Numbered from the stretch's first letter, positions 46,891-57,327 are shown. The stretch: DNA of 64,000 nt from Rutidosis leptorrhynchoides (GCF_046630445.1 NC_092333.1:5824501-5888500), one strand, 5' to 3'. A program made the numbers and translations. Notes: generated from the sequence alone by a model not told the origin.

Positions 46891-49429
46891 TGTAACATCC
46901 CGCATTTTTCCGTTAAACTATTTTAACGCCCGTCTTTTTCTTTCTAGATAATGCCCTTCGTATCTAGATTCGTATCCTTTGTTATGTAACGTTTTAAATA
47001 TCCTCGTTATCGAATTTCAATATCTCCCGTACTCCCGTGTAACTTAAAATATTCGATCGGTTAAATCCCGCACCCGCTTTGAAACTCGAGGGACCGGAGT
47101 TGCCAAATGGGCAAACTAGTTGACTAGGTCAACTAGTCAACCCATTTTTCATTTCATCATCTCTCTCTCTCTTTCTCTCTACCAAGAACACACACACAAA
47201 AACCCATTCCATTCATTCATCATCTAAATTCAATCTTGGAAGCTCACAACAAATCCGACTGCATATTCTTGATCCTCTCATCATCCTCTTCGATTTGATA
47301 CTAACTTCATTGATTTTGGGTAACATTTCTAAAACACTAGATTTCTTTAAATTCGTGTTCTTGACTTAAAAGTTTGTTAATTAGTGTCTATGGCTCATTG
47401 TGATGTCGTGTATGTAATTTGTATGCTCGATTTGTTGTTTTTGGTGTAACTAGTTCATTATGAAAATTGCTTGCTAAATCCTTGATTTTGGATGATCAAA
47501 TGTTGTTAGATTGTTAAAGTGCATGTTTTAAAAGTGTTACTAGTATCTTTAGCTTCGTTTTGATGTATAGGTTGATTAAGGAAACATCAAACTCATGACT
47601 ATTGATTTTTGTGAATTTTCGTTAGAGTTTGATAGACTTTAAATGAACTTTTGATGATTTGAATGCCATGAAATGTTGTTAGTAAGTGTTTAGTTGTATT
47701 ACATGTTTCATTACCTTCAAAACGGCATATCATATGTATAAATTGGATTCCCGAAACTTGAATTGCAATTGATGAACTTGAAACCTTGTTTTGGAACATT
47801 TAACGAACTTTCGACGAGATTTTTGTTGTCTAAAATGATAAATTTGATTTAGGAAATGTATCTAGTTGTGTTCCTTGTCGAAAGAGCTTTCCGGTGATAT
47901 AAAATACATGTCTTAATTGTTTGCGGATCATAAACTAGGATTGATTGAAGTTTGGCTCGTGTCTTGTGTTTTCTGCAAACAGAGCCTGGAAACCCCCTTG
48001 GACGCCGTCTAGCACCTCAGGACGCCGTCCCACCTTTTGAAACGGGACGCCGTCTAGCTCATCAGGACGCCGTCCCAGTCTTCAAAACAGGACGCCGTCC
48101 AGATATATGGGACGCCGTCCCAATAGCCTAAAACTGGCTGTTTGTTTTGGTCATTTGACATGAAAATGTTTGCTATGCTACGGACCTCCGATTAACATGA
48201 AACTTGGCCAACATGCTCATATATGATTATATAACTTAGAAAAATTGTCGGAAATCCAACCCGACCCCGTTGACTTTTCTGTTGACTTTGACCCGACCAA
48301 GTTGACTTTTAATCAAACTTAACCAAATACTTATACAACCTTTCTAACATGCTTATTTACTTGTATCTTGCATGAAACTTGACAATTTGATTCACATGCT
48401 ACTTAATCGAGTCGTAACGAGCCATAGGACTAATTGAACAACTTTGACCGATCGTGTTTACCGTTATTTGATACAACCTAATTGTTTAGGTCAAGACTAG
48501 CTTTGTCTTCGCACGCGTTTACTTGTTGAAGTACTTTATACTCGTGCACTCGAGGTGAGATCATAGTCCCACCTTTTCAACAATTTTTATTCTTTTAAAT
48601 CGTGGGCTGAGAAAACATATACATTACATATTTATATACATTTCACATGTATATATACTTTTCATACTTTTATACTTTGAACACAAATACGAATACAAAG
48701 ATACAGACGAGTTAGAACAAAAGTCCTCAATCCAATTATCATTAGTTCCACTTGCAGGGTGTAAGTGTAAGCGAGTGATTATGTTGTGTGGCCATACGGG
48801 TTTAACGAACCCTCATTCAGACGGTTCGCTACCGTTAGTGGATGAAATATAATTTCAACGTGCATAGTGTATGTTCTAACACTATATTCAAAATTCAGAG
48901 GGAAGATTCAGTTAAGTTTTGGTAATTGGGTGCTCGTGATACAGACAACATCCTTTGGGATGTATACGCTTGATATTCACTTTATACTAAATCTTGTGGT
49001 TTACAAACACATCTTTAGAGATGTATACGCCTTGATACTAAACCTTGTGATTCAAAATATACTTTTACAAATACATTTATGATCTCACCAACGTTTTCGT
49101 TGACAGATTTCTATGTTTTTCTCAGGTCTTGCACGATATGTGATACATGCTTCCGCTCATTATTTGATACTTGCATTGGATGTCGAGTATACATGCTTTT
49201 CGTGGAACGTCTTTTGACTTTACTTTAAACTGTGTCGCCTGGATTTCAATCGTACTTATAACGTTGTAACTTAACTTTTGGTTGAACAATTCTTGTAAAC
49301 TTTGAAACAATCTTTATTTTGAAATGAAGGCGACATATTTTGGTCAAACGTTATCTTAAAGACTTATAATCAGGTAATGGGACCCACGTAGCCGACGCCG
49401 TCACTTGACGATTTGTCGGGGTCGCTACA
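46891..49429 (+). repeat. 3' LTR of the nested element (2539 bp)
   Basis: Same length as the 5' LTR, with an offset of 6434 bases throughout and one base difference noticed. It carries the second copy of the ggacgccgtcc array at 48000-48123 and of the hairpin at 49089-49102. Confidence 0.93.
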
Positions 49430-50476
49430 TGCTTTATTAACTATTTTACAATATTTATATGCGTGAGTTTCATTTGCCCTTTTTACTCTTTACATTTTTG
49501 GGCTGAGAATACATGCAAATGCTTTATTAACTGTTTTACAATATTTATATGCGTGAGTTCATTTGCTCCCTTTTAATCTTTACGTTTTTGGGTTGAGAAT
49601 ACATGCAAATGCTTTATTAACTGTTTTACAATATTTATATGCGTGAGTTTCATTAATCCTTTTTTAAATGCTTTTGCAATATATATTTTTGGGACTGAGA
49701 ATACATGCGATGTTTTTATAACTGTTTTACGAAATAGACACAAGTAATTGAACTACATTATATGGTTGAATGATTGAAATCGAATATGCCCCTTTTTATT
49801 AAGTCCGGTAATCTAAGAATTAGGGAACAGACACCCTAATTGACGCGAATCCTAAAGATAGATCTATTGGGCCTAACAAACCCCATCCAAAGTACCGGAT
49901 GCTTTAGTACTTCGAAATTTATATCATGTCCGAAGGAGGATCCCGGAATGATAGGGGATATTCTTATATGTATCTAGTTAATGTCGGTTACCAGGTGTTC
50001 ACCATATGAATGATTATTTTTGTCTCTATGCATGGGACGTATATTTATGAGAACTTAAAATGAAATTCTTGTGGTCTATTAAAATGATGGAAATAATTGA
50101 TTATGATAAACTAATGAACTCACCAACCTTTTGGTTGACACTTTAAAGCATGTTTATTCTCAGGTGTTAAAGAAATCTTTCGCTGTGCATTTGCTCATTT
50201 TAAAGATATTACTTGGAGTCTTTCATAGCATATTTCGAAGAACGTTGCATTCAAGTCATTGAGTTCATCAAAGATTATTATTAAATCAATTTATAGTTGG
50301 ATAGTGGATATTATGAAATGGTATGCATGCCTGTCAATTTTCGATGTAAAGAAAGTTTGTCTTTTAAAAATGAATACAATGTTTGTAAAATGTATCATAT
50401 ACAGGTCAAATACCTCGCAATGTAATCAACTATTGTGAATCGTTTATAATGTATATGAACGGGTCCTTTCATTTTA

Positions 50477-51049
50477 CAGCTTCAGTTACTGGGGTACCAC
50501 CATTCCGCCGGTGGCAACAACTCCGATGTATATTTGCCGAAGAACAAAATCGTCGCCGATGATTGTATGAAGATATCGGCTATGGATGTTAGAAGTTTGA
50601 AGTCACCTGAATCTTCGCTAAAAATACTCGATTACTTGTGGCATCATTTTGTTTTTAGATCTGATTCTATCTCGTTTTCGTTTTTAGATTTGATTTTCGG
50701 CATCTGATTCCGTTTTCGTCTTCGAATCTGAATATAGAAAATAAATATGGTATGAAAACTCCTCAATTAAATGCACAGTATCATGTAATGTGGTAAACAT
50801 GTAATTAGGATTTTATATGTACAGTATCATCATTTCGTTTGTATGTGAATTTTATATGAAAAATGTTTTGTTTGATTTGAGGAATTTATAAAAGCATTCA
50901 TATTTCATTTACTATCATCAGAGCTCCTTCAATCTTCCTTTAATCTTTAAGCCTAAGATAAATATTCTAGTGATTAAGAAAAGTAGTGATAATGATTTGG
51001 TATTTTAATTCTAGTTTGAAATGTTTTTATTTCAATTTTTTTTAAGCTG
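50477..51049. other. Interior of the MULE, right part
   Basis: A frame open from about 50475 to 50706 contains NNSDVYLPKNKIVADDC and SLKSPESSLKILDYLWHH. I do not recognise it. It would be continuous with DNA left of the nested LTR element (up to 31797), so it could be part of a host fragment taken up by the MULE. Confidence 0.35.
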
Positions 51050-51549
51050 ATGATGATGGTGGTGTTGAAGATGAAAAGTTTAAATAATGATGAAGAAGGA
51101 CTTTTGGTGTAATTTTTTAAGAAAATTCAGGGATCAGTTGTGTATTTTTGACTAACGGTCGTTAATGAATTTGACGATGTTACTTTTTCGGGCAAAATTT
51201 TAAAATCGTAATCTTTTTCGGGCTTACACAAATTGGGGGTTACCTTGATTGTCAAATTGGGTAACTTAGGTTACCTTTTCGGACAATTTGCCCTTATTAT
51301 TATTGTTAATGTTATTATTTTTTTAGCAAAAAAATAAATAAAGGATATTCTATTAAATAGGCCTCAAGTCACAAAATAATGAAAGAAGCAGAATATAGTA
51401 GGCTAAGTTGGGTTTACAAGATACTACCCATTTGTTAAATAAAACTACATCCTTATAAAATCGAATACAATAGCATACATTAGAATCCAAATAATAACAA
51501 AAAGAACACCAAATCTTACATAATAACCCAAGGTTGATTGTTCGATATA

Positions 51550-52083
51550 TATAATTGTTAGCTTACACAAATCTTCGCGTTACTTAATCATTGAAATACC
51601 TTTAGCTTGATGTGCTCCACCGTCACGGCCCAACCAACATACAAACCTTTAAAAATCAATTCGTTTCTAGCCAACCATATTGCCCTTATAGTCGCCAGAC
51701 TAATCAACTTTCAGAACCATCCCGCCTTAATGCTCAATCCATTACTCCAATAATGAGAGAATTCGAGGATAGATGAAGGCATAATTCAACTTACATTCCA
51801 TCAATTGAAAATAGCGGACCATAATTTATAATACCATGATCAATGAAGCAATAGATGATCTATGGATTCCACACTTAACAAACACCACCCACACGAGTCA
51901 TCCGTATCTTACCTTAGGCAATGTCTAAACCTTAGAACATCCTCGACCGGAACCGCGCCTTGAATCGCTAGCCAATGAAAAGAGACAATCTTAGAGGGCA
52001 CAAGTTTATTCCACACAACCTTCATCCAATCAATCTCAATAACGAAACTAGAGGACTTCGAACCCCTTCCGCAACCGAAACTA
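51550..52083 (-). pseudogene. LINE relic: zf-RVT region and downstream tail
   Basis: The minus strand reads DWMKVVWNKLVPSKIVSFHW and LAIQGAVPVEDVLRFRHCL, a good match to the zinc-binding domain after LINE reverse transcriptases (W..iW..kvP.Ki..F.W...hg.lPt.d.Lr.R). Further along the same strand, with frame breaks, a stretch LATIRAIWLARNELIFKG matches the 'iW..RN..iF' end of these proteins. A CAT/ATG microsatellite (52097-52130) lies just upstream of it. Old and inactive. Confidence 0.65.
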
Positions 52084-52095
52084 GAGGACGAAAAT

Positions 52096-52130
<35 letters not shown>

Positions 52131-52180
52131 TATTATTATTTAACTAGTTATTATATTAGTTATTAATAAATAAAATTAAG

Positions 52181-52730
52181 ACTCACCCTTTGTGGTCAAG
52201 TGGTTCACCCCTTTCCACTTGTGCATTGGCATGAGGGTGGGGAGCAGTGGCGATTCTAGGATGTAAATTCAATGGGGTCCTATCCAATTTGAGTGGTACT
52301 TTCTAAATTTTTTTTCATAAAAAATGGTCATTTACTTCCATACAAATCACTAATTCTTAAAATATATGGGGTCCTATCTATAAATTTAGTGGTGTCCTAT
52401 ACAATTTTAATATTATTTTATACATAAAAAAATTTATTTAATGGGGTCCTTTGACACCACTTGACTCTAAGTGGAGTCGCCATTGGTGGGGAGGTCTCAA
52501 GTTCGAATCCATCCCCTTAAAAATATTATTGGGATTTATTTCCTGAAAGCCGGATTGCCCAGGTGAAGGTTTTACCGACCCGTATTCAGGACCCAGGTCC
52601 GACCGCCTGCCCCTCGGGATGATATAAGGTTCGGATCCCTGAATGCGGTTCGAGTTTCCTGCTCGAAAGCGCGTGTGCGTTCCAAATGAGAGTATTCGAT
52701 GTCAACAACTTGCCTTTAATAAAAAAAAAA
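52181..52730 (+). mobile_element. tRNA-derived SINE interrupted by a hAT MITE
   Basis: The head has a pol III box A-like tggtcaagtgg (52193-52203) and, after the MITE, a box B-like agttcgaatcc (52500-52510). The body ends in an A run near 52721-52730. Related AT-rich words (aataaaattaa) flank both ends, consistent with a target duplication of about 11-14 bp. Set against the MITE, the SINE is about 300 bp. Confidence 0.75.
52245..52485. mobile_element. 241-bp hAT-type MITE inside the SINE
   Basis: The ends cagtggcgattc and (complement) caatggcgactcc are inverted repeats of the hAT CAGTGGCG type. A perfect 8-bp target duplication, gtggggag, lies at 52237-52244 and 52486-52493, as expected for hAT. 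Confidence 0.9.
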
Positions 52731-52828
52731 TTAATAAAATTAATTATTATTTTTTACTCCGTATTAATTAATTATAATAAACCAATACTCCGTAGTATAT
52801 AAATAATAATGGAAAATCGTTATCATTC

Positions 52829-52955
52829 GGGAGATGATTCTAACACACTCTTTTTTGATCCTCACACACCTATTTTAACCTTTTACTCTTCTAATAATAC
52901 TCCATTTCTTTAAATTGGTGTGTGAGGATCAAAAAAGTGTGTGTGAGAATATCCC
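52829..52955. mobile_element. 127-bp palindromic MITE
   Basis: Inverted repeats of about 40 bp meet across a short AT-rich centre: gattctaacacactcttttt on the left faces aaaaagtgtgtgtgagaata on the right. Flanking ttatcatt/ttatcata may be the target duplication. Confidence 0.65.
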
Positions 52956-53237
52956 TTTATCATAAGGGTTACCTTTAATATTTTCCATTTTCCATAAATA
53001 ATAAATTAAAGTAACCAAATTATAACCGTTGGAGAGTTTCCCCTTTTTCATCTGAGAAAACAAATTAAATTTAATGCGCATCGAATCATATACTCCACTC
53101 CGTAGCTTCACTAAGCATAAAAGCGATCATCATCTCAAATCCTCCCATTTTATATATTTTTTTAAAAAAATTTGGTTTCTACAATCAATTAATTTTGACC
53201 TAAGAAACAAAAATTGAATCTTTAATTGACATTGTCA

Positions 53238-55513
53238 ATGACGGCAAATCAGATGCAAACACAAGGAATGGATGTTAATGATAGTAACAACAATGAGAAT
53301 AGTGTGATTCATCATCCGTACGCGTTTCATGTATCTGGACCGCGTAAAGTTTCCGCACCTAACTGGCGTGATCTTATCAATTCCAGCTGGTTAGTTCACT
53401 TTTTTTTTATCGCTTTTAATTTGAATATTTTTATTACTTAGGGGTTTTATAGACTAATTTTAATTTGAAAATTTCTAATGACAACCCTAAGGGTTGTCTT
53501 TAAGAAATTAAGACATGCTTAATTTATTTGTACATTATAATTAACCACCCACTCCATGAAAATAACCACCTCCAACAATCAAATTATACCACTCTTTTAT
53601 GCATCAATTACTTCTTAATGACAACCCTTAGGGTTGTCATTAGAAAACTTCTTTTAATTTAATCTGGTTTGTGGACTTTGTAATTCGGATTTTAATTCGT
53701 ATACCTGTTTTGTAAAAATATTAGGTTTTGAAATGAATTACAAATGTAATTTGAGGTTAATTGTTTTATAGATAGCTTAAAAGTAGATACTTCTACTCCG
53801 TTTTTTTTTTTTTTCTTTTCTTAATAGAAATTGAATTGATACTTATGGCTTTAAGTGCCCAATTGGTGGTCTTTCTTACAGTAATAAAATGCAAAAGAGA
53901 GAATACTCGAAGACTTGCATTGGTTACTCTGTTTAATTATTGAATTCTATAGCTATAGCCTATAGATAAGTGTCGAAGACTAGATGAATATATCCGAAAG
54001 ATTATGGTAACAAGTACTCTTTTATGTGATCATGGAGTTTAACTGTTGTTCATGGTTACACGAGCTTAAAAATTAGATCTTTGAAAGGATATTTTTGCCT
54101 AACGATAACGATATAACAACATAAGAAACTAGGAATTGGCAAAAAATATACTGACGAAATTAGCAACGAATGAAAGAGGACAGGCCGACAGGGTAAATAG
54201 CTTTAGTTTTGGAGAACTATATTTATATTAACTCTGTTTAGTCACTTCCACTTGCCAACTGATTTTCTTTAAGTTTTCAATTTTCTTTTGTTGTATATCG
54301 TGGGAGGACACACAATGTTAGTTGTTTGAATAAATGAAAGTGCAGTTTTTAATTCGTGTTCTGGATTTGCAAGTCGATCTTTCATGTTTTACACATGCTA
54401 TATGCAGTCTGTAATTAGTGAACAAACAGTTACTTGAGTGCACAAAAGGCACACATTAGTGGTTAATTATTTACTTTGACATCATACTTAAATGTGACTA
54501 CTTTTTGTGATTTCAGGAAAGATGGAAACTACAAAAGGACTGTCATTGCTTGTTTTATCCAAGCAGTTTACTTGCTAGAACTCGACAGACAAGAAAAAAG
54601 ATCTCAAGAAAACGCTTTAGCTCCAAAATGGTTCATACCTTTTAAATACAAACTTTCAAGAACCTTAATTGATGAAAGAGATGGATCTATATATGGTGCA
54701 ATACTAGAATGGGATCGATCTGCAGCTTTATCTGATTTCATTGTCATTAGACCTAGCTGTGCACCTCGTGCAGTTTTAGCATTAAGAGGGACACTTTTAA
54801 AAGGTCCGACTCTTAGGCGTGACATCGAAGATGATCTCAGGTTTTTAGCATGGGAAAGTTTAAAAGGTTCTGTGAGATTTAACGGCGCGTTAGAAGCTTT
54901 GAAGTCAATATCAGATGCGTATGGAAGTCATAATGTGGCGATTGCGGGCCATTCTTTAGGAGCGGGATTTGCTCTACAAATAGGGAAATCGTTTGCAAAA
55001 CAAGGACTTTTTGTTGAGACACATTTGTTCAATCCACCATCTGTTTCAATTGCTATGAGTTTGAAAAATGTGGGCGAAAAAGCTTTCATTGTTTGGCAAA
55101 AAGTCAAGTCAATGGTGTCGTCTAATGTTGCTGTTACTGCTGAAGATATTAGTAATAATAATAATAATCCAGTAGCCTTTAGCAAATGGGTGCCTCATTT
55201 GTATGTGAATAACAGTGATTATATATGCTGTTATTATACTGATCCGGCTGGCGTTGAAGCCAGCGGCAGTGGTGGTGGTGATGCAGTTGAGAAGGAGAAT
55301 GTGAGGCCGCCGCCAGTTAGCGGTGGACACGTGGCAGCAAAGCTTTTTGTGTTGTCGAAAGGGAAGCAGAAGTTCATGGAAGCACATGGATTGGAGCAAT
55401 GGTGGTCGGATGATTTGGAGCTCGAATTGGCTTTGCAGAGTAGTAAGCTTATTAGTAAACAGTTGAAGTCACTGTATACTTTGCCTCCTAGCTCTACCCC
55501 GAACCGTAGATGA
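53238..55513 (+). CDS. Class-3 lipase / alpha-beta hydrolase of the At4g10955 type (two exons)
   Basis: Exon 1 is 53238-53389 and exon 2 is 54517-55513; GT at 53390 and AG at 54516 split the Trp51 codon. The protein has 382 residues. After a variable N-terminus it has the family start FHVSGPRKVSAPNWRDLINS (about 30-49), then CFIQAVYLLELDRQEKRSQE and a central hydrolase core. LALRGT (138-143) is the likely oxyanion loop and GHSLGAG (195-201) carries the nucleophile Ser197. Further conserved stretches are ETHLFNPPSVS and a C-terminal WWSDDLELELALQSSKL. No signal peptide is seen, so a cytosolic or peripheral location is likely. The family is annotated as GDSL esterase/lipase At4g10955-like, though the motif is that of class-3 lipases; the substrate is unknown. 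The start ATG at 53238 was chosen because upstream ATG-less codons add only a few residues. The intron holds a MITE. Confidence 0.92.
53475..53643. mobile_element. 169-bp MITE in the lipase intron with palindromic ends
   Basis: It starts CTAATGACAACCC and ends GGGTTGTCATTAG. Each end is itself a hairpin (gacaaccctaagggttgtc and gacaacccttagggttgtc), so the element has four arms of nearly the same sequence. The flanks aaaattt and aaaactt may be a diverged target duplication. Confidence 0.75.
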
Positions 55514-55780
55514 TCAAGAACTAGTGCTTGATGGAACTTAATATATAACTGTTTCATTTTAATTTTGTGTGTTGATCAAAGTTTGTAGAGGAATTTCAAT
55601 AAAATGATGGATTACAAATATCACCTTTTCAGGAAATACAAAGTTCTCTCGAGGATCACATATATGGGCCGAACGATTTAAAACTTGAATTTACCATCCA
55701 AATTTTGTGACTTGTGTTAAGGTTATGATAACTTCCGTTTGAACTTAATTCTAAACAACAATAATTCGTTTGATAATAAT
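55514..55780 (+). other. 3' UTR of the lipase gene and downstream DNA
   Basis: A poly(A) signal-like aataaaatg lies near 55599. Nothing else is recognised before the SINE. Confidence 0.5.
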
Positions 55781-55977
55781 CCTAAAGGGCCGGAGGTCTT
55801 CTCGGAAGCCATCTCTTTATCCGTCGAATAAAGAGAGGGATGCATTTCTCTACTCTTGAGAGTGTTTCACTCTGGGTGAAAAAATGACTTTTCTTTATTC
55901 TTGGATAGAAGAAGGATTGTCTACATATCACCTCCCCACATACACCACTCATGTGGTATTGAGTTTTGTTATTGTTA
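55781..55977 (+). mobile_element. Au-SINE-like 3' portion
   Basis: The stretch with atctctttatccgtcgaataaag, gtttcactctgggtgaa and cacctccccacatacaccac, ending in gttttgttattgtt, is typical of the 3' half of Au-type plant SINEs, which end in T/G-rich tails rather than A runs. The 5' tRNA-like half is not clear. Confidence 0.6.
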
Positions 55978-56684
55978 ATCTTTATGAATGAGGTTAAATC
56001 AATATATCAATCTATTAATCTTAGAGAGGTTAATTTGATCGTTTGGTTTACTTTCTGTCTTTATCGGGTTGCATTCGGTGTTCTATTTGTTAGTTTATTT
56101 TAACGTTTAACGGGTTGTTTGGGGATACTCGTTTTCGTTTATAGATAGTTTTCATTTACTTAGTTGCTTTCTAGGTGCGAGCTTCCTGTTGCCCTCGTTT
56201 ACTTGTATTCCTTGTTGAGGGGCGTTTTCTTTTGGAAAACGGTTTCGTTTCTATATGAGTTTTCGTTTTTTTTTTTTTTTTTTTTTTGCAAAAAAAAAAA
56301 AAGAAAAAGAAAAAAAGAAGAGAATACATAATAATTGTTTGACAAGTGTTATAAATATAATATAAGTATAATTTAAGAAAGCTACTAAAGAAAATGGAAC
56401 TTGTGAATGGTTAAAAGAATATTTCAAATTTGTTGAAAGCTTAAGAGTCAATCAAACCCACCTTATAATTCTTAATTTCATTACTTACATGTAAAATGAA
56501 ATGGGTAAAATTGCATACATCAAGAAAATTAGACGAACAACAATTACTAATCTAGACCATTTACCCTCTAATTATATGTATGAATATGAATATGAATATG
56601 AATATGAATATGAATATGGATTGTAAGTATATATCCATAGACCGGAAACCTCACCGTACCTCTCATAATTGATATTGATATATA

Positions 56685-56731
<47 letters not shown>

Positions 56732-56739
56732 ATTAACTC
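55978..56739. other. Intergenic stretch with simple repeats
   Basis: It holds a T run facing an A-rich run (about 56264-56316), a gaatat hexamer repeat (about 56577-56620) and an A run of about 40 bases (56686-56726). The A run lies at the 3' side of the minus-strand LEA_2 gene. Confidence 0.7.
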
Positions 56740-57327
56740 TTACATTTTGACTTTTGCGTGGCATGTTGACTCAACTTTCTTAGTCAAAATGTCAACAAAG
56801 ACGTCACAAACATTTGTTACCTCGGCTCTTTTCTTTATGATCTTTAAAACACTTATTTTCCCGTCTAAAATAGCCGTACATGTGAAACTAAGATGACCTG
56901 ACCCGATATCATTATCAAAATTTGGATCCATCGCCATTTTATCAGCAGTCACGTTAGCATAAGCCGTTATGGTAAAGTTACCACGAGCTAGAATCTTGGC
57001 TTGTTCAATAGGTATCTCAAGTATTAGTGTGCCTCTATAATAAACATTCGCAATCGACGTTTTAAACGTAAAACTCCCATGATTATGATTGCTAACTGTC
57101 ACGTTTAACACAATCGTTGCATTTATGCTAACTTTAGGAAATAAGCTATATTCGAGATTCTCTAGGGTTGTCGGATGGGTGGTAACCTTAGGGTTTTTCG
57201 GTTTGAAAAGAGTGAAGAATAGAGTTATCAAAACCACAATGAGGATAAATAGTAGAAGTACAACAACCCCACAACATATCTTTAGAAATGTTCCTGACTT
57301 CACTTTTTTTGCTACCATTGCTTCCAT
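56740..57327 (-). CDS. LEA_2/NHL-type membrane protein
   Basis: A single exon encodes 195 residues. A short basic N-terminus (MEAMVAKKVKSG) is followed by one strong membrane segment (about residues 17-42, CCGVVVLLLFILIVVLITLF), then an extracytoplasmic LEA_2 domain. The domain shows family features: NLEYSLFPKVSINATIVLNV, VSNHNHGSFTFKTSIANVYY, RGTLILEIPIEQAKILARGN and a Cys pair near the end (NVCDVF and STCHAKV). Several N-x-S/T sites suggest glycosylation. Length and order fit the plant late-embryogenesis-abundant hydroxyproline-rich/NHL family (At1g64065-like), whose members sit in the plasma membrane and act in stress or defence. No Hyp-rich segment is present. The first ATG was chosen because it sits before the basic-hydrophobic anchor; a second Met three codons later is possible. 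Confidence 0.88.
   Translation of the reverse strand: MEAMVAKKVKSGTFLKICCGVVVLLLFILIVVLITLFFTLFKPKNPKVTTHPTTLENLEYSLFPKVSINATIVLNVTVSNHNHGSFTFKTSIANVYYRGTLILEIPIEQAKILARGNFTITAYANVTADKMAMDPNFDNDIGSGHLSFTCTAILDGKISVLKIIKKRAEVTNVCDVFVDILTKKVESTCHAKVKM

Larger units (their letters stand above)
40457..49429 (+). mobile_element. Very young gag-only Ty3-type LTR element (nested)
   Basis: Two LTRs of exactly 2539 bp (40457-42995 and 46891-49429) start TGTAACATCCCG and end GTCGCTACA. The 5-bp target duplication tgctt lies at 40452-40456 and 49430-49434. The primer-binding site TGGTATCAGAGCC starts at 42998. Gag appears whole; the ~2.4 kb after it is a heavily decayed pol remnant with many breaks. 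I found one base difference between the LTRs (41819 against 48253), so insertion probably happened within the last tens of thousands of years (inference from usual substitution rates). The Gag resembles those of Tekay-like chromoviruses. Confidence 0.93.
31798..50471 (+). mobile_element. Ty3-type LTR element nested in the MULE (outer LTR element)
   Basis: The 5' LTR is 31798-34124 and the 3' LTR is 39180-50471, the latter split by a younger insertion (40457-49429). The ends are TGTGACAACCC...CCTTTCA. A perfect 5-bp target duplication, tttta, flanks it at 31793-31797 and 50472-50476. The primer-binding site TGGTATCAGAGC lies at 34127-34138. The internal region of about 5 kb holds only the start of a gag-like frame and otherwise decayed sequence plus a solo LTR. 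I noticed about ten differences between its LTRs plus repeat-length changes, so it is young but clearly older than the element inside it. It is not autonomous. Confidence 0.9.
39180..50471 (+). repeat. 3' LTR of the outer element, split by the nested element
   Basis: The two pieces are 39180-40456 and 49430-50471. Once the nested element and one copy of its target duplication are set aside, the LTR is about 2.3 kb. It follows a gggacgaaatttctttaacg-type stretch that is usual before plant Ty3 3' LTRs. Confidence 0.88.
31326..51293. mobile_element. Mutator-like long-TIR element hosting two nested LTR elements
   Basis: The left end ggggcaaatgatccgaaaag (31326) and the right end (complement of cttttcggacaatttgccc, 51293) belong to imperfect terminal inverted repeats of about 245 bp (31326-31575 and roughly 51050-51293). 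The 9-bp sequence ttattatta flanks both sides (31317-31325 and 51294-51302), which is a Mutator-type target duplication. Without the nested insertion the element is only about 1.3 kb and has no transposase, so it is a non-autonomous MULE. Its interior (31576-31797 plus 50477-51050) has an unrecognised open stretch near 50475-50706. Confidence 0.82.

Noticed and set aside
51975-52166. Poly-His open frame
   Set aside because: It is the CAT microsatellite read on the plus strand; the LINE relic on the other strand explains the region.
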